DNA of 58,035 bases from Lachnospiraceae bacterium (GCA_029007885.1 JAQXIR010000022.1:1-58035), one strand, 5' to 3'; positions 1 through 9,301 are shown, counted from the first letter of the stretch. The notes: generated by a model from the sequence alone, not told the origin. Made by a program: numbers and translations.

Positions 1-14
1 TCTGCACTAACATG

Positions 15-650
15 TTATTCTCCTTCTTTCTTGAATACTGCAATATATGCTTTTACAACTTTAATCAGTTCTTCGTAGCTCATGGAAGTCGTATTCAGGC
101 ATAGATCGTAATTGCGCGCATCATTCCATTCATTTCCGGTATAGTATTTATAGTAGTCCGCACGGTGTTTATCAATGCGCTGAATTTTTTTAATAATCTC
201 TTTTTCACTCAGTCCGCTTAGTTTTCGTTCCCTCTCAATACAATCTGTCAAAGGTGCATAACAGTACAAACGAATTACATTCGGATGATCTTTCAGTACA
301 TAATCCGCGCATCGCCCGATAATCACACAGTCTTCTTCCTCTGCCAGTTCTTTAATCACTTTCGCCTGAAAGCGGAAAAGATTATCATTGGAAACAAAGT
401 CATCGCTGTCTGCGGAAATCGGTTCTCCGTCATATGCTTTTTTGGCAATCCTGAAAAGAGAAGTCGATTTTAATTTTTCATCCGCCTCTCCAAATAAGCT
501 TTCGTTAATTCCGCTCTTGTCAGATGCAAGCCGCAGAAGTTCCCGGTCATAATACTTGATGCCAAGTTCTTTTGCCAGCATCTTTCCCATGGTTCTTCCG
601 CCGCTTCCGTAACTTCTTGCAATTGTAATCACCATTTTCCCCATATCCAT
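15..650 (-). CDS. Cytidylate kinase-like family protein
   Basis: A 211-residue P-loop nucleotide kinase of the Cytidylate_kin2 type common in Clostridia. The N-terminus reads VITIARSYGSGGRTMGKMLA, where GSGGRT replaces a classical GxxxxGKS loop, as is usual in this subfamily; YYDRELL and the CVIIGRCADYVL strand follow, and RIDKHRADYYKYYTG fits the arginine-rich lid. It is about 15 residues shorter than housekeeping Cmk. The true substrate is not established; family members are often annotated as cytidylate kinases by similarity only. It lies 26 bp downstream of livF on the same strand and may be co-transcribed, with no obvious functional link. The family call is secure, the activity inferred. 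Confidence 0.85.
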   Translation of the reverse strand: MDMGKMVITIARSYGSGGRTMGKMLAKELGIKYYDRELLRLASDKSGINESLFGEADEKLKSTSLFRIAKKAYDGEPISADSDDFVSNDNLFRFQAKVIKELAEEEDCVIIGRCADYVLKDHPNVIRLYCYAPLTDCIERERKLSGLSEKEIIKKIQRIDKHRADYYKYYTGNEWNDARNYDLCLNTTSMSYEELIKVVKAYIAVFKKEGE

Positions 651-676
651 TCTCCCATCTAACGCATAAACGCTTT

Positions 677-1387
677 TTATTCTCCGAGATATGCCTTTTT
701 CACCGATTCATCGTTCATCAGTTCTTTTGCATCTCCCGACAATGTAATATTTCCGGTCTCCAGTACATAAGCACGATTTGCAATAGAAAGTGCCTTTTTC
801 GCATTCTGCTCTACCAAAAGCACCGTTGTTCCGGATGCCGAAATATCACGAATAATCTTAAATATTTCCTCAACAAGAATTGGGGAAAGTCCCATTGACG
901 GTTCATCCATTAACACAATTTTCGGATGTGACATCAACGCACGTCCCATTGCCAGCATCTGTTGTTCACCGCCCGAGAGTGTTCCCGCCGTCTGGTTTTT
1001 ACGTTCTTTCAAACGCGGAAAACGCTCATATACCATATTCAATGTCTCTTCTATTTCATTTTTATCATTTCTGGTGTAAGCACCCAGTTTTAGATTTTCA
1101 TATACCGACAATTGGGAAAATACACGTCTTCCTTCCGGTACATGTGCCATTCCTAACGACACAATTTTACAAGCCGGTACTTTTGTAATATCCTTTCCTT
1201 CAAACAAAACCGTTCCCCGGCTCGGGCTTAACAGTCCGCTGATTGTGTGAAGAATCGTGGTCTTTCCGGCACCATTGGCACCGATTAATGCGATGACTTC
1301 TCCTTCATTTACCTCAAAAGAAACACCTTTTATCGCTTTAATCACGCCATAATGAACTTCCAAGTCTTTTACTTCCAGCATTGACAT
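677..1387 (-). CDS. livF: Branched-chain amino acid ABC transporter ATPase LivF
   Basis: One of two cytoplasmic ATPases powering import of leucine, isoleucine and valine through LivH-LivM. The 236 residues hold a Walker A (GANGAGKTT), the signature LSGGEQQ, a Walker B ending MDEPSMGL and the switch histidine region replaced by the LivF-typical VEQNAKKAL. VPEGRRVF is also characteristic of LivF. The start is set by GGAGG eight bases upstream. It is the last lov-numbered gene of the liv operon here, 19 bp after livG. The order livK-livH-livM-livG-livF matches the classical importer. Confidence 0.95.
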   Translation of the reverse strand: MSMLEVKDLEVHYGVIKAIKGVSFEVNEGEVIALIGANGAGKTTILHTISGLLSPSRGTVLFEGKDITKVPACKIVSLGMAHVPEGRRVFSQLSVYENLKLGAYTRNDKNEIEETLNMVYERFPRLKERKNQTAGTLSGGEQQMLAMGRALMSHPKIVLMDEPSMGLSPILVEEIFKIIRDISASGTTVLLVEQNAKKALSIANRAYVLETGNITLSGDAKELMNDESVKKAYLGE

Positions 1388-1406
1388 TTTCTCATCCTCC
1401 TGCCTG

Positions 1407-2165
1407 CTATTCGCCCAAATATGCTTTGATTACCTGCGGATCATTCAATACGTCACTCGTTTTTCCCTGTGCAAGGACCTGACCAAAATTCAGTACAGTC
1501 AGTTCTTCACAAATACCGGAGACAAGTTTCATATCATGCTCAATCAAGAGAATGGTCATATCGAATTTATCCCGAATTAAGCGAATTGTGTCCATCAGTT
1601 CTTTCGTTTCATTCGGATTCATGCCGGCCGCCGGCTCATCTAACAACAAAAGTTTCGGATTCGTGGCAAGTGCCCTTGCAATCTCCAGTTTTCTTTGTTT
1701 GCCGTACGGCAGATTGGATGCAAGATACGTTGCTTCATTTTCCAGTCCGAATACTTCAAGCAACTCCATCGCACGTTCATCCATTGCTTTTTCCGTTTTA
1801 TAATATTTAGGCAGGCGTAAAATTCCTGTCATCACAGAATACGGATAATCATTGTGAAGGCCGGCCTTTACATTATCAAGAACCGTCAATTCTTTAAAAA
1901 GGCGGATATTTTGAAACGTTCTTGCGATTCCTTCGCGATTAATCTGAATCGTCTTCTGTCCGGTAATATTTTTACCGTCCAGAACAATTTTCCCATCCGT
2001 CGGTTTATAAACGCCCGTCAACATATTAAATACGGTTGTCTTTCCGGCACCGTTTGGTCCGATCAGTCCGTATAACTGTCCTTTCTCTATGTGGACTTCA
2101 AAAGAATCCACCGCACGTAATCCCCCAAAGGAAATGCCTAAATTTGTTACATCCAGTAAAGCCAT
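1407..2165 (-). CDS. livG: Branched-chain amino acid ABC transporter ATPase LivG
   Basis: Second ATPase of the LivFGHM-type importer, 252 residues from the chosen start. Walker A is GPNGAGKTT and Walker B runs into LLDEPAAGMNP, a LivG hallmark; IARTFQNIRLF is the Q-loop region typical of this subunit. An upstream ATG would add 12 basic residues (start 2201), but GGAGG lies nine bases before the ATG at 2165 and directly abuts the intermediate ATG, so 2165 is preferred. It begins 37 bp after livM ends and shares its transcript. Confidence 0.94.
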   Translation of the reverse strand: MALLDVTNLGISFGGLRAVDSFEVHIEKGQLYGLIGPNGAGKTTVFNMLTGVYKPTDGKIVLDGKNITGQKTIQINREGIARTFQNIRLFKELTVLDNVKAGLHNDYPYSVMTGILRLPKYYKTEKAMDERAMELLEVFGLENEATYLASNLPYGKQRKLEIARALATNPKLLLLDEPAAGMNPNETKELMDTIRLIRDKFDMTILLIEHDMKLVSGICEELTVLNFGQVLAQGKTSDVLNDPQVIKAYLGE

Positions 2166-2202
2166 CTTACGCATCCTCCTTTCCGGTTTTCTTTTTCGCA
2201 AT

Positions 2203-3234
2203 CTAATTTTTTAAAGAATATTTATCTCTGAGTTCCCTTGCTTTCGGGCTCCAGTTAAAGAGCATAACTGCAATCAAAACAATGGAATAAATTAACATTC
2301 TGTAATCCGCAAAGCTTCGAAGGAGTTCCGGAAGTGCCGTAAGCAACATGGCTGCAATAATCGAACCCCTGATATTTCCGATTCCGCCAAGTACAACGTA
2401 TACCAGAATCATAATGGACATATTGTAACCGAAGTTTTTCGGAAGTGCCGTAAGCGTCGACAGGTTGTGTGCATAAAGTGCACCTGCCGCTCCCGCCATA
2501 GAAGCAGAAATAGCAAAGGCCAGCAGCTTATAGGCGGAAATATTGATTCCGACCGACTCTGCCGCAATCCGGTTATCTCTGATTGCCATAACTGCACGTC
2601 CTGCTCTGGAATTTACAAAATTTAAAATAATAAATAACGTGATTAACAGGATGATAATTCCTGCCGTAAATGTAGAATTGTTCGGAGTTCCCGTGATTCC
2701 CTGCGCTCCATTTATAATTAGCTTTCCGGTTTCATCCATCTGAAGCTGTGATGCACTTTTTATAGAAACATGTAATCCGCTTCCGTCTACTCCGACATAT
2801 AAAACGTTCATGATATTTTTAATAATTTCACCGAATGCCAGCGTAACGATTGCGAGGTAGTCACCTCTAAGGCGAAGTACCGGAATACCGATTAAGATTC
2901 CAAATATAGCTGCCACCAGTGCACCGATTAAAATGGCAATCACAAAGCGAATCGCTCCGTTTGTAATTGTCTCTTTGGTACACATGGAAAAGAATGCGGA
3001 AGCAAAAGCACCTACACACATAAATCCGGCATGGCCAAGACTCAGTTCTCCCAGAATGCCGACTGTCAGATTTAGTGATACTGCCATAATGGAATAGATA
3101 CACAAAGGAACCAAAAGTCCTTTTAATAAGCTGGACAGAGAACCGGTTCCTGCCATAATCTGCATGACAATATAAAATACAATTACAATTCCATATGTAA
3201 TTAAATTACTTTTCGTTGTTTTTTTCATTTTCAT
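2203..3234 (-). CDS. livM: Branched-chain amino acid ABC transporter permease LivM
   Basis: Integral-membrane subunit of the branched-chain amino acid importer, 343 residues with roughly eight to nine hydrophobic segments. Family signatures are SLNLTVGILGELSLGHAGF near residue 55, LRGDYLAIVTLAFGEI near 125 (the cytoplasmic loop coupling to the ATPases) and GGIGNIRGSIIAA near 285. GGAG sits nine bases before the ATG. It follows livH by 38 bp and precedes livG directly. Confidence 0.95.
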   Translation of the reverse strand: MKMKKTTKSNLITYGIVIVFYIVMQIMAGTGSLSSLLKGLLVPLCIYSIMAVSLNLTVGILGELSLGHAGFMCVGAFASAFFSMCTKETITNGAIRFVIAILIGALVAAIFGILIGIPVLRLRGDYLAIVTLAFGEIIKNIMNVLYVGVDGSGLHVSIKSASQLQMDETGKLIINGAQGITGTPNNSTFTAGIIILLITLFIILNFVNSRAGRAVMAIRDNRIAAESVGINISAYKLLAFAISASMAGAAGALYAHNLSTLTALPKNFGYNMSIMILVYVVLGGIGNIRGSIIAAMLLTALPELLRSFADYRMLIYSIVLIAVMLFNWSPKARELRDKYSLKN

Positions 3235-3272
3235 AACTGCAATCTCCTACTTTTAATCCTGTTTTCTGTCAC

Positions 3273-4154
3273 TTATACTTTCTCGCTTATTTTCTTTCCG
3301 AGGATACCGGTAGGTTTTACAAGCAGTACGATAATCAGAACAGAAAATACGATTGCATCTGATAATTGGGAAGAAATATAGGCTTTGCTTAAGTTTTCGA
3401 TTACGCCCAACAGAATGCCGCCGATGAATGCACCCGGAATGGAACCGATTCCTCCGAATACTGCCGCAACAAATGCCTTAATACCGGGCATTGCTCCCGT
3501 ATAGGGATTCAGTGTCGGATATGCGGAGCATAACAAAACTCCTGCAATTGCCGCAAGTCCGGAACCGATTGCAAACGTGAGGGAAATTGTCTTATTGACA
3601 TTTACACCCATCAGTTCTGCCGCACCTTTATCTTCCGATACAGCAAGCATTGCCTGACCGGACTTTGTCTTTTTAATGAACAATGAAAGCACAATCATGA
3701 TTACAATGCAGGCAAGAATCGTAACGATTGTCTCGCCCGTAATCAGGATTTGGCCTTCAGCAAGACTTAAATCCGGGACATTAACTACAGAACTGAATAA
3801 TTTTGTATCGCTTCCGAATACCAGCAGTGCTACATTCTGTAAGAAATAGCTGACCCCAATCGCCGTAATCAAAACCGCCAAAGGAGTTGCCTTACGCAAC
3901 GGTTTGTAAGCAATTTTTTCTATTGCAATACCAAGTGCCGTACAGATTACGATGGAAATGAGCACAGAAAGAAGCGGAGAGATACCAAGTGTTGTAATTG
4001 CGGTAAATGCTACAAATCCGCCCACCATAATAACATCTCCATGCGCAAAATTCAGCATTTTGGCAATTCCGTATACCATGGTATATCCAAGTGCAATGAT
4101 TGCATATACACTTCCCAAACTAATACCATTAATTAAATAGGTAATAAAACTCAT
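3273..4154 (-). CDS. livH: Branched-chain amino acid ABC transporter permease LivH
   Basis: Partner permease of LivM, 293 residues, almost entirely hydrophobic. It begins with the typical LINGISLGSVYAIIALGYTMVYG and carries LNFAHGDVIMVG and the C-terminal coupling stretch FGGIGSIPGAFIGGI. The start has GGAGG nine bases upstream. A terminator hairpin lies between livK and this gene, so LivHMGF is probably made in smaller amounts than the binding protein. Confidence 0.95.
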   Translation of the reverse strand: MSFITYLINGISLGSVYAIIALGYTMVYGIAKMLNFAHGDVIMVGGFVAFTAITTLGISPLLSVLISIVICTALGIAIEKIAYKPLRKATPLAVLITAIGVSYFLQNVALLVFGSDTKLFSSVVNVPDLSLAEGQILITGETIVTILACIVIMIVLSLFIKKTKSGQAMLAVSEDKGAAELMGVNVNKTISLTFAIGSGLAAIAGVLLCSAYPTLNPYTGAMPGIKAFVAAVFGGIGSIPGAFIGGILLGVIENLSKAYISSQLSDAIVFSVLIIVLLVKPTGILGKKISEKV

Positions 4155-4208
4155 AATTTGTTTCCTCCGTTTTCCGTTTCCGGCTCAATCTCTATTTACA
4201 TATTATAG

Positions 4209-4240
4209 AAAAAAGGGCTGCCCACGGCAACCCTTTTTTG
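4209..4240 (-). terminator. Intergenic terminator between livK and livH
   Basis: A GC-rich hairpin (AAGGGYTGCC paired around a CAC loop) ends in six U residues on the minus strand, 11 bp after the livK stop and 55 bp before livH. As the genes belong to one transport system, this is probably a partial terminator that lets most transcripts end after livK, giving excess binding protein. It is nearly symmetrical and could act on both strands. Confidence 0.8.
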
Positions 4241-4250
4241 AGTTGTATCA

Positions 4251-5432
4251 TTACATTGCTGTGTAGACACCATCTACAATTTTAACTGCTTTCGGTGCTT
4301 TGTTTACTTCACCGTCAGCTGTCCAGGTCATACCTTCACCTGTCAGGCCGTTCAGTTCAATTTCCGTAATACCTTTCTTTAATGCTTCGCAAAGGTCCGA
4401 TACACTCATATCTGCTGTTGCACCGCTCTGTTCGATTGCTGCTTTAATTGCATAGATTGCATCATAAGCATCTGCTGCGAACTGATTCGGGATTTCACCG
4501 TATTTTTCCTGATATTTTGCTACAAATGCCTGTGTTGCCTCATCAGCTGAATCTGCTGCGAAAGGAGTTAACAGCATAACGCCTTCTGCAAGAGACTTAT
4601 CAAAGTTTTCAACTGCAAGAATACCATCAAGTCCGTCACATCCGAAGAACAGCGGAGCATATCCCATGGAATTTGCCTGAGATAAAATCAAAGTTGCTTC
4701 CTGATAGTAAATCGGCAGGAATACAAGTTCAGCGCCTGCATCTTTTGCCTGTAATAACTGCGTTGTAAAGTCTGTCTTATTATCAGCTGTGAAACTTCCT
4801 TCTGCAACTACTTCAATTCCCTGATTCGGAGCTTCTGCTACGAATGTATCTTTAATACCGGAAGAATAAACATCTGAACTGTCGAAAATAACTGCAACTT
4901 TTGTAGCCAGTTTGTTTTCACCGATATACTGTGCACTCTTCGTACCCTGGTTCGGGTCTGAGAAGCATACGCGGAATGCGTTATCATACTGTACACATGC
5001 TACTGCAGAACCTGAAGGTGTTAACTGGAACATATTGTCTTCTTTTGTCTTTTCGGAAACCGCAATACTCGGTGTAGAAGTTACAGTACCCATTAAAATC
5101 TGCATATTCCAGTCTTTCAATGTGTTATAAGCATTTACTGATTTCTCTGCATCATGTTCATCATCTTCAAAACGATATTCAATCGGTGTTCCGTTGATAC
5201 CGCCTGCTTCATTAATCTCATCTACTGCAATCTGTGCTGCATTCTTAACAGCTGTTCCGTATACTGCCGCACCACCTGTAATCGGTCCGATACCGCCGAT
5301 TTTAAAAGCTGCACCATCTGCTGTTGTGGTAGATTCTGCTGCACTGTCACTTGTTGTTGCCGTATTACCGCATCCAACCAGTAAAGAGGCAACCATTGCA
5401 GTTGCTAAAAATAAACTTGCTATTTTTTTCAT
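4251..5432 (-). CDS. livK: Branched-chain amino acid substrate-binding lipoprotein LivK/LivJ
   Basis: Extracellular ligand receptor of the liv importer, a 393-residue lipoprotein. The signal peptide ends in the lipobox LLVGC with Cys21 as lipidation site, followed by a Ser/Thr-rich linker. The mature part is a type I periplasmic-binding fold (Peripla_BP_6): FKIGGIGPITGGAAVYG, AAQIAVDEINEAGGINGTPIEY, and a closing lobe with GYAPLFFGCDG. Several acidic or amino acid ligands are possible within this family, so leucine specificity is inferred from the adjacent LivHMGF genes. It is the first gene of the operon and has its own promoter and a leader hairpin. Confidence 0.93.
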   Translation of the reverse strand: MKKIASLFLATAMVASLLVGCGNTATTSDSAAESTTTADGAAFKIGGIGPITGGAAVYGTAVKNAAQIAVDEINEAGGINGTPIEYRFEDDEHDAEKSVNAYNTLKDWNMQILMGTVTSTPSIAVSEKTKEDNMFQLTPSGSAVACVQYDNAFRVCFSDPNQGTKSAQYIGENKLATKVAVIFDSSDVYSSGIKDTFVAEAPNQGIEVVAEGSFTADNKTDFTTQLLQAKDAGAELVFLPIYYQEATLILSQANSMGYAPLFFGCDGLDGILAVENFDKSLAEGVMLLTPFAADSADEATQAFVAKYQEKYGEIPNQFAADAYDAIYAIKAAIEQSGATADMSVSDLCEALKKGITEIELNGLTGEGMTWTADGEVNKAPKAVKIVDGVYTAM

Positions 5433-5460
5433 AATACTCTCCTCCTTAAATATAAATAAA

Positions 5461-5487
5461 AAAAGTCTACCTATATCTGTAGACCTT
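5461..5487 (-). terminator. Early terminator hairpin in the livK leader
   Basis: On the minus strand GGTCTAC and GTAGAC pair around an eight-base loop and are followed directly by seven Ts, 10-35 bases after the predicted start site and before the livK ribosome binding site. Since no gene ends here in this direction, it is best read as an attenuator. No T-box or known riboswitch core is visible in the short leader, so the signal is unknown. Confidence 0.65.
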
Positions 5488-5503
5488 CTTTAATCTTTCT
5501 CTT

Positions 5504-5532
5504 ACAATACTATTTTCATTTGTTTTTGTCAA
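5504..5532 (-). promoter_or_regulatory. Sigma-A promoter of livK operon
   Basis: Minus-strand TTGACA (5527-5532) and TATTGT (5504-5509) are separated by 17 bp. The predicted start near 5497 gives a leader of about 65 bases to the livK ATG. Confidence 0.75.
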
Positions 5533-5593
5533 CGATACACCTATACGGATTAGTTATTTCTGTTATAACCCAAGGGAATATCATGGCTTTATT

Positions 5594-6361
5594 CTACCAC
5601 CACTGCTTATAGGCAATCAGTGCTGCAAGCGGAATTGCGACTTCACAAACCTGCACAAAAAATCCGGCACTGTCTTCCGTAATACCCCCAAAATGTTTGT
5701 AACTGATTACCCAGTAATAGAGGAAAGAAAGACCTGCCCCAATCAGACATGCGGTTGCTACATGTGCATTCAGACGCAGCATAAAGAATGCACAAATGAC
5801 AATATATGCAATCTGAATCAAAATCTGAACATACTTAGCTACACCTTCCGGAATATAAAGAGTGCATTTGCTTTCTTTTGCATGCTTTAATGTCAAAATG
5901 GAAAATCCATATAATGCACGGGAGATTACAAACCCAAATGCAAGAATAAATAAACCGTCTATCGGCATTTCACTCCAAATACCGATGGCCAGCATAAAAT
6001 AGCAGACACATACAATAATTGCAAAATATCCGCCATGAGAGTCTTCCAGAATCTGCAGTTTTCGTTCCCTTGTCTGGTGTGAACACAGCGCATCTACTGT
6101 ACGGAAAAAGCCATCCAGATGTGAGCCTCCCGATAGAATACTGGGGATAACAGCTCCTACAACTGCCGGAAGTACCGCATAACTGCAAAGGTACGGGTAA
6201 CCGATTGCCCATCTGTTTATCACAAATCCGATAACCGCTCCAATCCAGGGAATAAAAATCAATATCCATGATGTATTTTCCCGATTCCGTTCCATCTGAG
6301 TTTTCGGACTGATGGAGTACATTGAAAATGCCATCAGAAAACTATTCCATATTTTTTTCAT
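5594..6361 (-). CDS. cobS: Adenosylcobinamide-GDP ribazoletransferase CobS
   Basis: Membrane enzyme joining adenosylcobinamide-GDP to alpha-ribazole in the last step of cobalamin nucleotide-loop assembly. The 255 residues have five to six hydrophobic helices and the CobS signature GGSHLDGFFRTVDAL near residue 78, followed by RKLQILEDSHGGYFAI, the counterpart of the family's KDSRxGxFG segment. No other cob gene and no cobalamin riboswitch is visible nearby, so it is an isolated member of the pathway here. It lies 24 bp after the DUF3048 gene in the same direction. Conserved motifs make the call solid despite some divergence. Confidence 0.85.
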   Translation of the reverse strand: MKKIWNSFLMAFSMYSISPKTQMERNRENTSWILIFIPWIGAVIGFVINRWAIGYPYLCSYAVLPAVVGAVIPSILSGGSHLDGFFRTVDALCSHQTRERKLQILEDSHGGYFAIIVCVCYFMLAIGIWSEMPIDGLFILAFGFVISRALYGFSILTLKHAKESKCTLYIPEGVAKYVQILIQIAYIVICAFFMLRLNAHVATACLIGAGLSFLYYWVISYKHFGGITEDSAGFFVQVCEVAIPLAALIAYKQWW

Positions 6362-6385
6362 ACTGTTCCTTTCCGGAGTAATCTC

Positions 6386-7483
6386 TTATTCGATTACTAC
6401 ATCCTGGCCATATTCGTCCCAGATAATGCAGACCCATGTTTTGCCCGGATTCAATTTTATCGGATTTCCGTTTTTGTCAAGATACTGTGCCGGTGTATTA
6501 TCACTCTCACGTTTCCAGGTTCCTTCTACCATTTTGCCACCGGTAAACACCTGAACTTTATAACCGTTATCACCATGACAGCCAAATGCGAGATAATCAT
6601 TTTCATCACGGACTTCTCCGTGACAATATTGGAAAATAACATTTGTAACCGCAAGCTGGTTGCCGGTTGTCTCATCGATGTGCTTGTCTCCGTATTGGAA
6701 TCGATAATATAACTGATCCTCAGGATTGTATTCAAATCTGGCCTGCACATGGGAATATCCGTTTGCTGCATCGGAGCTCTTTCCTCCCGGATACAAAACA
6801 GACGCATCCTTTAGTGATGCATATTCTTCATCTGTTCCTTCCGTCGCAAAAGTAAACTTCGGTGTGAATCCTTCCTGATATTCTGTGCGGTAACCAAATT
6901 TCTCAATGTCTTTTGTGACACCCTTCATGTCCAAATATACGTTATGCGGCGGTTTTCTGTCCGATGAACGGAAAAATGAATTTGCAGCCGGTTTCTCAAT
7001 TCCCGATACAGCACCGCTTAAATTATCCACACGATCCGAGTTCAAAAGGTCCCCGACATATGCGGTAGCCTGTCCGAAGTGCGCATACAAAGCATCATAT
7101 TCCAGCGCAAAATAGACAAAATAATCTCTGCTGCTGCGAATAGAACCGATTTTCTCGACTTTTGTATAATCTTCAAAAATTCCCATCAATCTGGTAATTC
7201 TTCCTTCGACAGGAGCTTCATAAATGATTGCAGCATCTTCTGTCCCCGATTGCGGGCATCCTTCTTTTATATTATTCAGCATTACCGCAAGAGGTCGTTT
7301 TTGTAACGCTTCCTGCGTAACCGGCAGTCCGGTCAGATAACTTCTGGCAGTTAAATCTTCTTCTGCCACAGTTTCCTCTTCTTCTGCCGTACTTTCTTCC
7401 GGTGCCGTACTTTTCATATTACCACATGCTGTCAAAGCAAGTGCCCAAATAAGCACTGTCACACCTAGAAATCTCTTATGCAT
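6386..7483 (-). CDS. DUF3048 domain lipoprotein (YerB-like)
   Basis: A secreted lipoprotein of 365 residues. The signal peptide ends at LTAC (Cys20), followed by an acidic Glu-rich linker. The conserved N-terminal domain reads LPVTQEALQKRPLAVMLNN, then IYEAPVEGRITRLMGIF, SIRSSRDYFVYFA and FFRSSDRKPPHNVYLD, all typical of DUF3048/YerB. The C-terminal domain (FQYGDKH to KTWVCIIW) is the DUF3048_C part. The function is not known; B. subtilis YerB is an uncharacterised lipoprotein. Start 7483 is chosen over an ATG 18 bp upstream because GGGGAG lies seven bases before it. Confidence 0.85.
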   Translation of the reverse strand: MHKRFLGVTVLIWALALTACGNMKSTAPEESTAEEEETVAEEDLTARSYLTGLPVTQEALQKRPLAVMLNNIKEGCPQSGTEDAAIIYEAPVEGRITRLMGIFEDYTKVEKIGSIRSSRDYFVYFALEYDALYAHFGQATAYVGDLLNSDRVDNLSGAVSGIEKPAANSFFRSSDRKPPHNVYLDMKGVTKDIEKFGYRTEYQEGFTPKFTFATEGTDEEYASLKDASVLYPGGKSSDAANGYSHVQARFEYNPEDQLYYRFQYGDKHIDETTGNQLAVTNVIFQYCHGEVRDENDYLAFGCHGDNGYKVQVFTGGKMVEGTWKRESDNTPAQYLDKNGNPIKLNPGKTWVCIIWDEYGQDVVIE

Positions 7484-7558
7484 ACCTATTCTCCCCTGCA
7501 TGAATATTATTACATCATATTATTTTACATCCAGATACGTAAAAAATCCACTTAATTT

Positions 7559-9226
7559 TTATTTAAGAACACGCAATTTAACCGCAACCCGTAATAAAGT
7601 GGTACCTTTTGGCATTTTTTTCAGTTCTTTTTTTGTAACAACTCCCATTTTTAAAATCATAACAAAATAAAAAATTGCTGCAATTGCAATTGCCGGTACA
7701 AGACATAAAACATTGTTTATTCCCGCAATTTCCATCTGCGGATCTTTATCAATCAGCCTAATCAGATAAGCCAGCCCCCAGTATACTCCAAAGGCAGCAA
7801 GCCCCATCCAGAAAGAAGAAACCACCGGCAAAAGGAATGTTCTCATCATCTCCTGATGATAACCCAAATGTTTTCGCACCGAAATTCCGTTTAACAGGCA
7901 CATCAAAAAAGAATATACCACTGTCGCAATACATAATGAATACAGATTAAAATCGGTAAAAAATAAAAGAACCAGTAATACCGCAGATTGCAACAGCCAC
8001 GAAACCGCTGCATGCACAACCGGCAGATTTACTTTTCCGATTCCCTGTAAAACGGCATTGGTAAGCGTTGATAACCCGTAGAATACAACCGTCACACTTA
8101 AAACTCTGATTAAAGAAGCAACCATATCTACCGTTGCCCGTTGCGGATACAGCAGCATCACTACCGGCTTTGCAAGCACAAACAAACCGACTGCGGATGG
8201 TATGGAAATTAGCATTGTCACTTTAATCGCCTGTGCGATTTTTCTGTTTGTCTCTCCATACGCCTGCATTTCAAACGTACTTGCAATCGTCGGAATTACT
8301 GCTGCCGACATCGCAGAAGCCAGAGCAATCGGAATATTAATAATCTGCATTGCCTTTCCCGAAAACAGACCATAACCTGTTGTTGCCTGCTCTTCTGTAT
8401 AGTTTTTAAAAATCTGCATCACTTCCTGATATATTTTTAAGTTGGAAGCCGTATTCAGATTGTAGATAAATGTACTGAGTACAACCGGTGTAACCATAAG
8501 AATAATGATTTTGAAAATTTCACCGTATGATAATAAAGATGTTGATTGATCCGATTGTAATCTTTTTTGAAAAATCGGTCTATTTAATAAATAAATCATC
8601 CACATGAATATCAGGGCAATCAGTACTCCGCTGCCTGTACCGAGAGCACTTCCGATTGCGCCGTATATTGCCTGTGTTGTCGCATCTTTTCCTACCACCA
8701 TCTGCATCAAAAGATATGCAGCCAGAATGCTGACCACAGCATTTAAAATCTGTTCAATAATCTGAGAAAAGGAAGTCTGCAGCATTGTCTTATGCGCCTG
8801 AAAATATCCCCGCAGTACTCCTAAAAGTCCCGACAGAAAAATTGTCGGGGCAAATACACGCAGCACCATTGCCGAACTTACTCCGACAAGCCACCCTGCT
8901 CCGAAAAAGCAGACCAGGCTTCCGATTCCTCCGACAATTATGACGTAAATAAATGAGCATAGAAATATTCTGTGTGCATTTTTATATTCGTGTACGGCAA
9001 GTCGCGCGGCAATCACCTTGGAAATTGCCGCAGGAATACTATAGGAAGAAATCAGGAGAATAATCGTATAGATATTATAAGCCGTATTATAATAGCCATT
9101 CCCTTCATCCCCGATAATTGCTACCAGCGGACTTCTATATAAAATTCCAATGATTCGGACGATAATTCCGGCAGCGGCAAGAATCCCCGCCTGCATGATG
9201 AATCCGCCTTTTTTATTCTGACCCAT
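7559..9226 (-). CDS. MurJ/SpoVB-type polysaccharide or lipid flippase
   Basis: A 555-residue MOP-superfamily transporter with about 14 hydrophobic helices. The N-terminus GGFIMQAGILAAAGIIVRIIGILYRSPL and the segment GYYNTAYNIYTIILLISSYSIPAAISK are typical of the Clostridia/Bacillus branch (SpoVB, YtgP, YabM). These proteins are lipid II or polysaccharide-intermediate flippases or sporulation proteins; which role applies cannot be told from sequence. It stands alone behind a good promoter and ends 57 bp before the DUF3048 gene. Confidence 0.82.
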   Translation of the reverse strand: MGQNKKGGFIMQAGILAAAGIIVRIIGILYRSPLVAIIGDEGNGYYNTAYNIYTIILLISSYSIPAAISKVIAARLAVHEYKNAHRIFLCSFIYVIIVGGIGSLVCFFGAGWLVGVSSAMVLRVFAPTIFLSGLLGVLRGYFQAHKTMLQTSFSQIIEQILNAVVSILAAYLLMQMVVGKDATTQAIYGAIGSALGTGSGVLIALIFMWMIYLLNRPIFQKRLQSDQSTSLLSYGEIFKIIILMVTPVVLSTFIYNLNTASNLKIYQEVMQIFKNYTEEQATTGYGLFSGKAMQIINIPIALASAMSAAVIPTIASTFEMQAYGETNRKIAQAIKVTMLISIPSAVGLFVLAKPVVMLLYPQRATVDMVASLIRVLSVTVVFYGLSTLTNAVLQGIGKVNLPVVHAAVSWLLQSAVLLVLLFFTDFNLYSLCIATVVYSFLMCLLNGISVRKHLGYHQEMMRTFLLPVVSSFWMGLAAFGVYWGLAYLIRLIDKDPQMEIAGINNVLCLVPAIAIAAIFYFVMILKMGVVTKKELKKMPKGTTLLRVAVKLRVLK

Positions 9227-9263
9227 TCACTCATAACTCCATGCGTTAACGGTTTCATTGATG

Positions 9264-9292
9264 ATTATAAGCCGAAACAAAAAACAATTCAA
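9264..9292 (-). promoter_or_regulatory. Sigma-A promoter of the flippase gene
   Basis: TTGAAT (9287-9292) and TATAAT (9264-9269) on the minus strand are spaced by exactly 17 bp, placing the start about 30 bases before the ATG at 9226. Confidence 0.75.
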
Positions 9293-9301
9293 TCCCATAC
9301 G

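Noticed and set aside
5433-5593. T-box or cobalamin riboswitch near livK/cobS
   Set aside because: No T-box sequence (TGGNACCGCG type) or cobalamin core (GCCACTG type) is present; the leader is too short.
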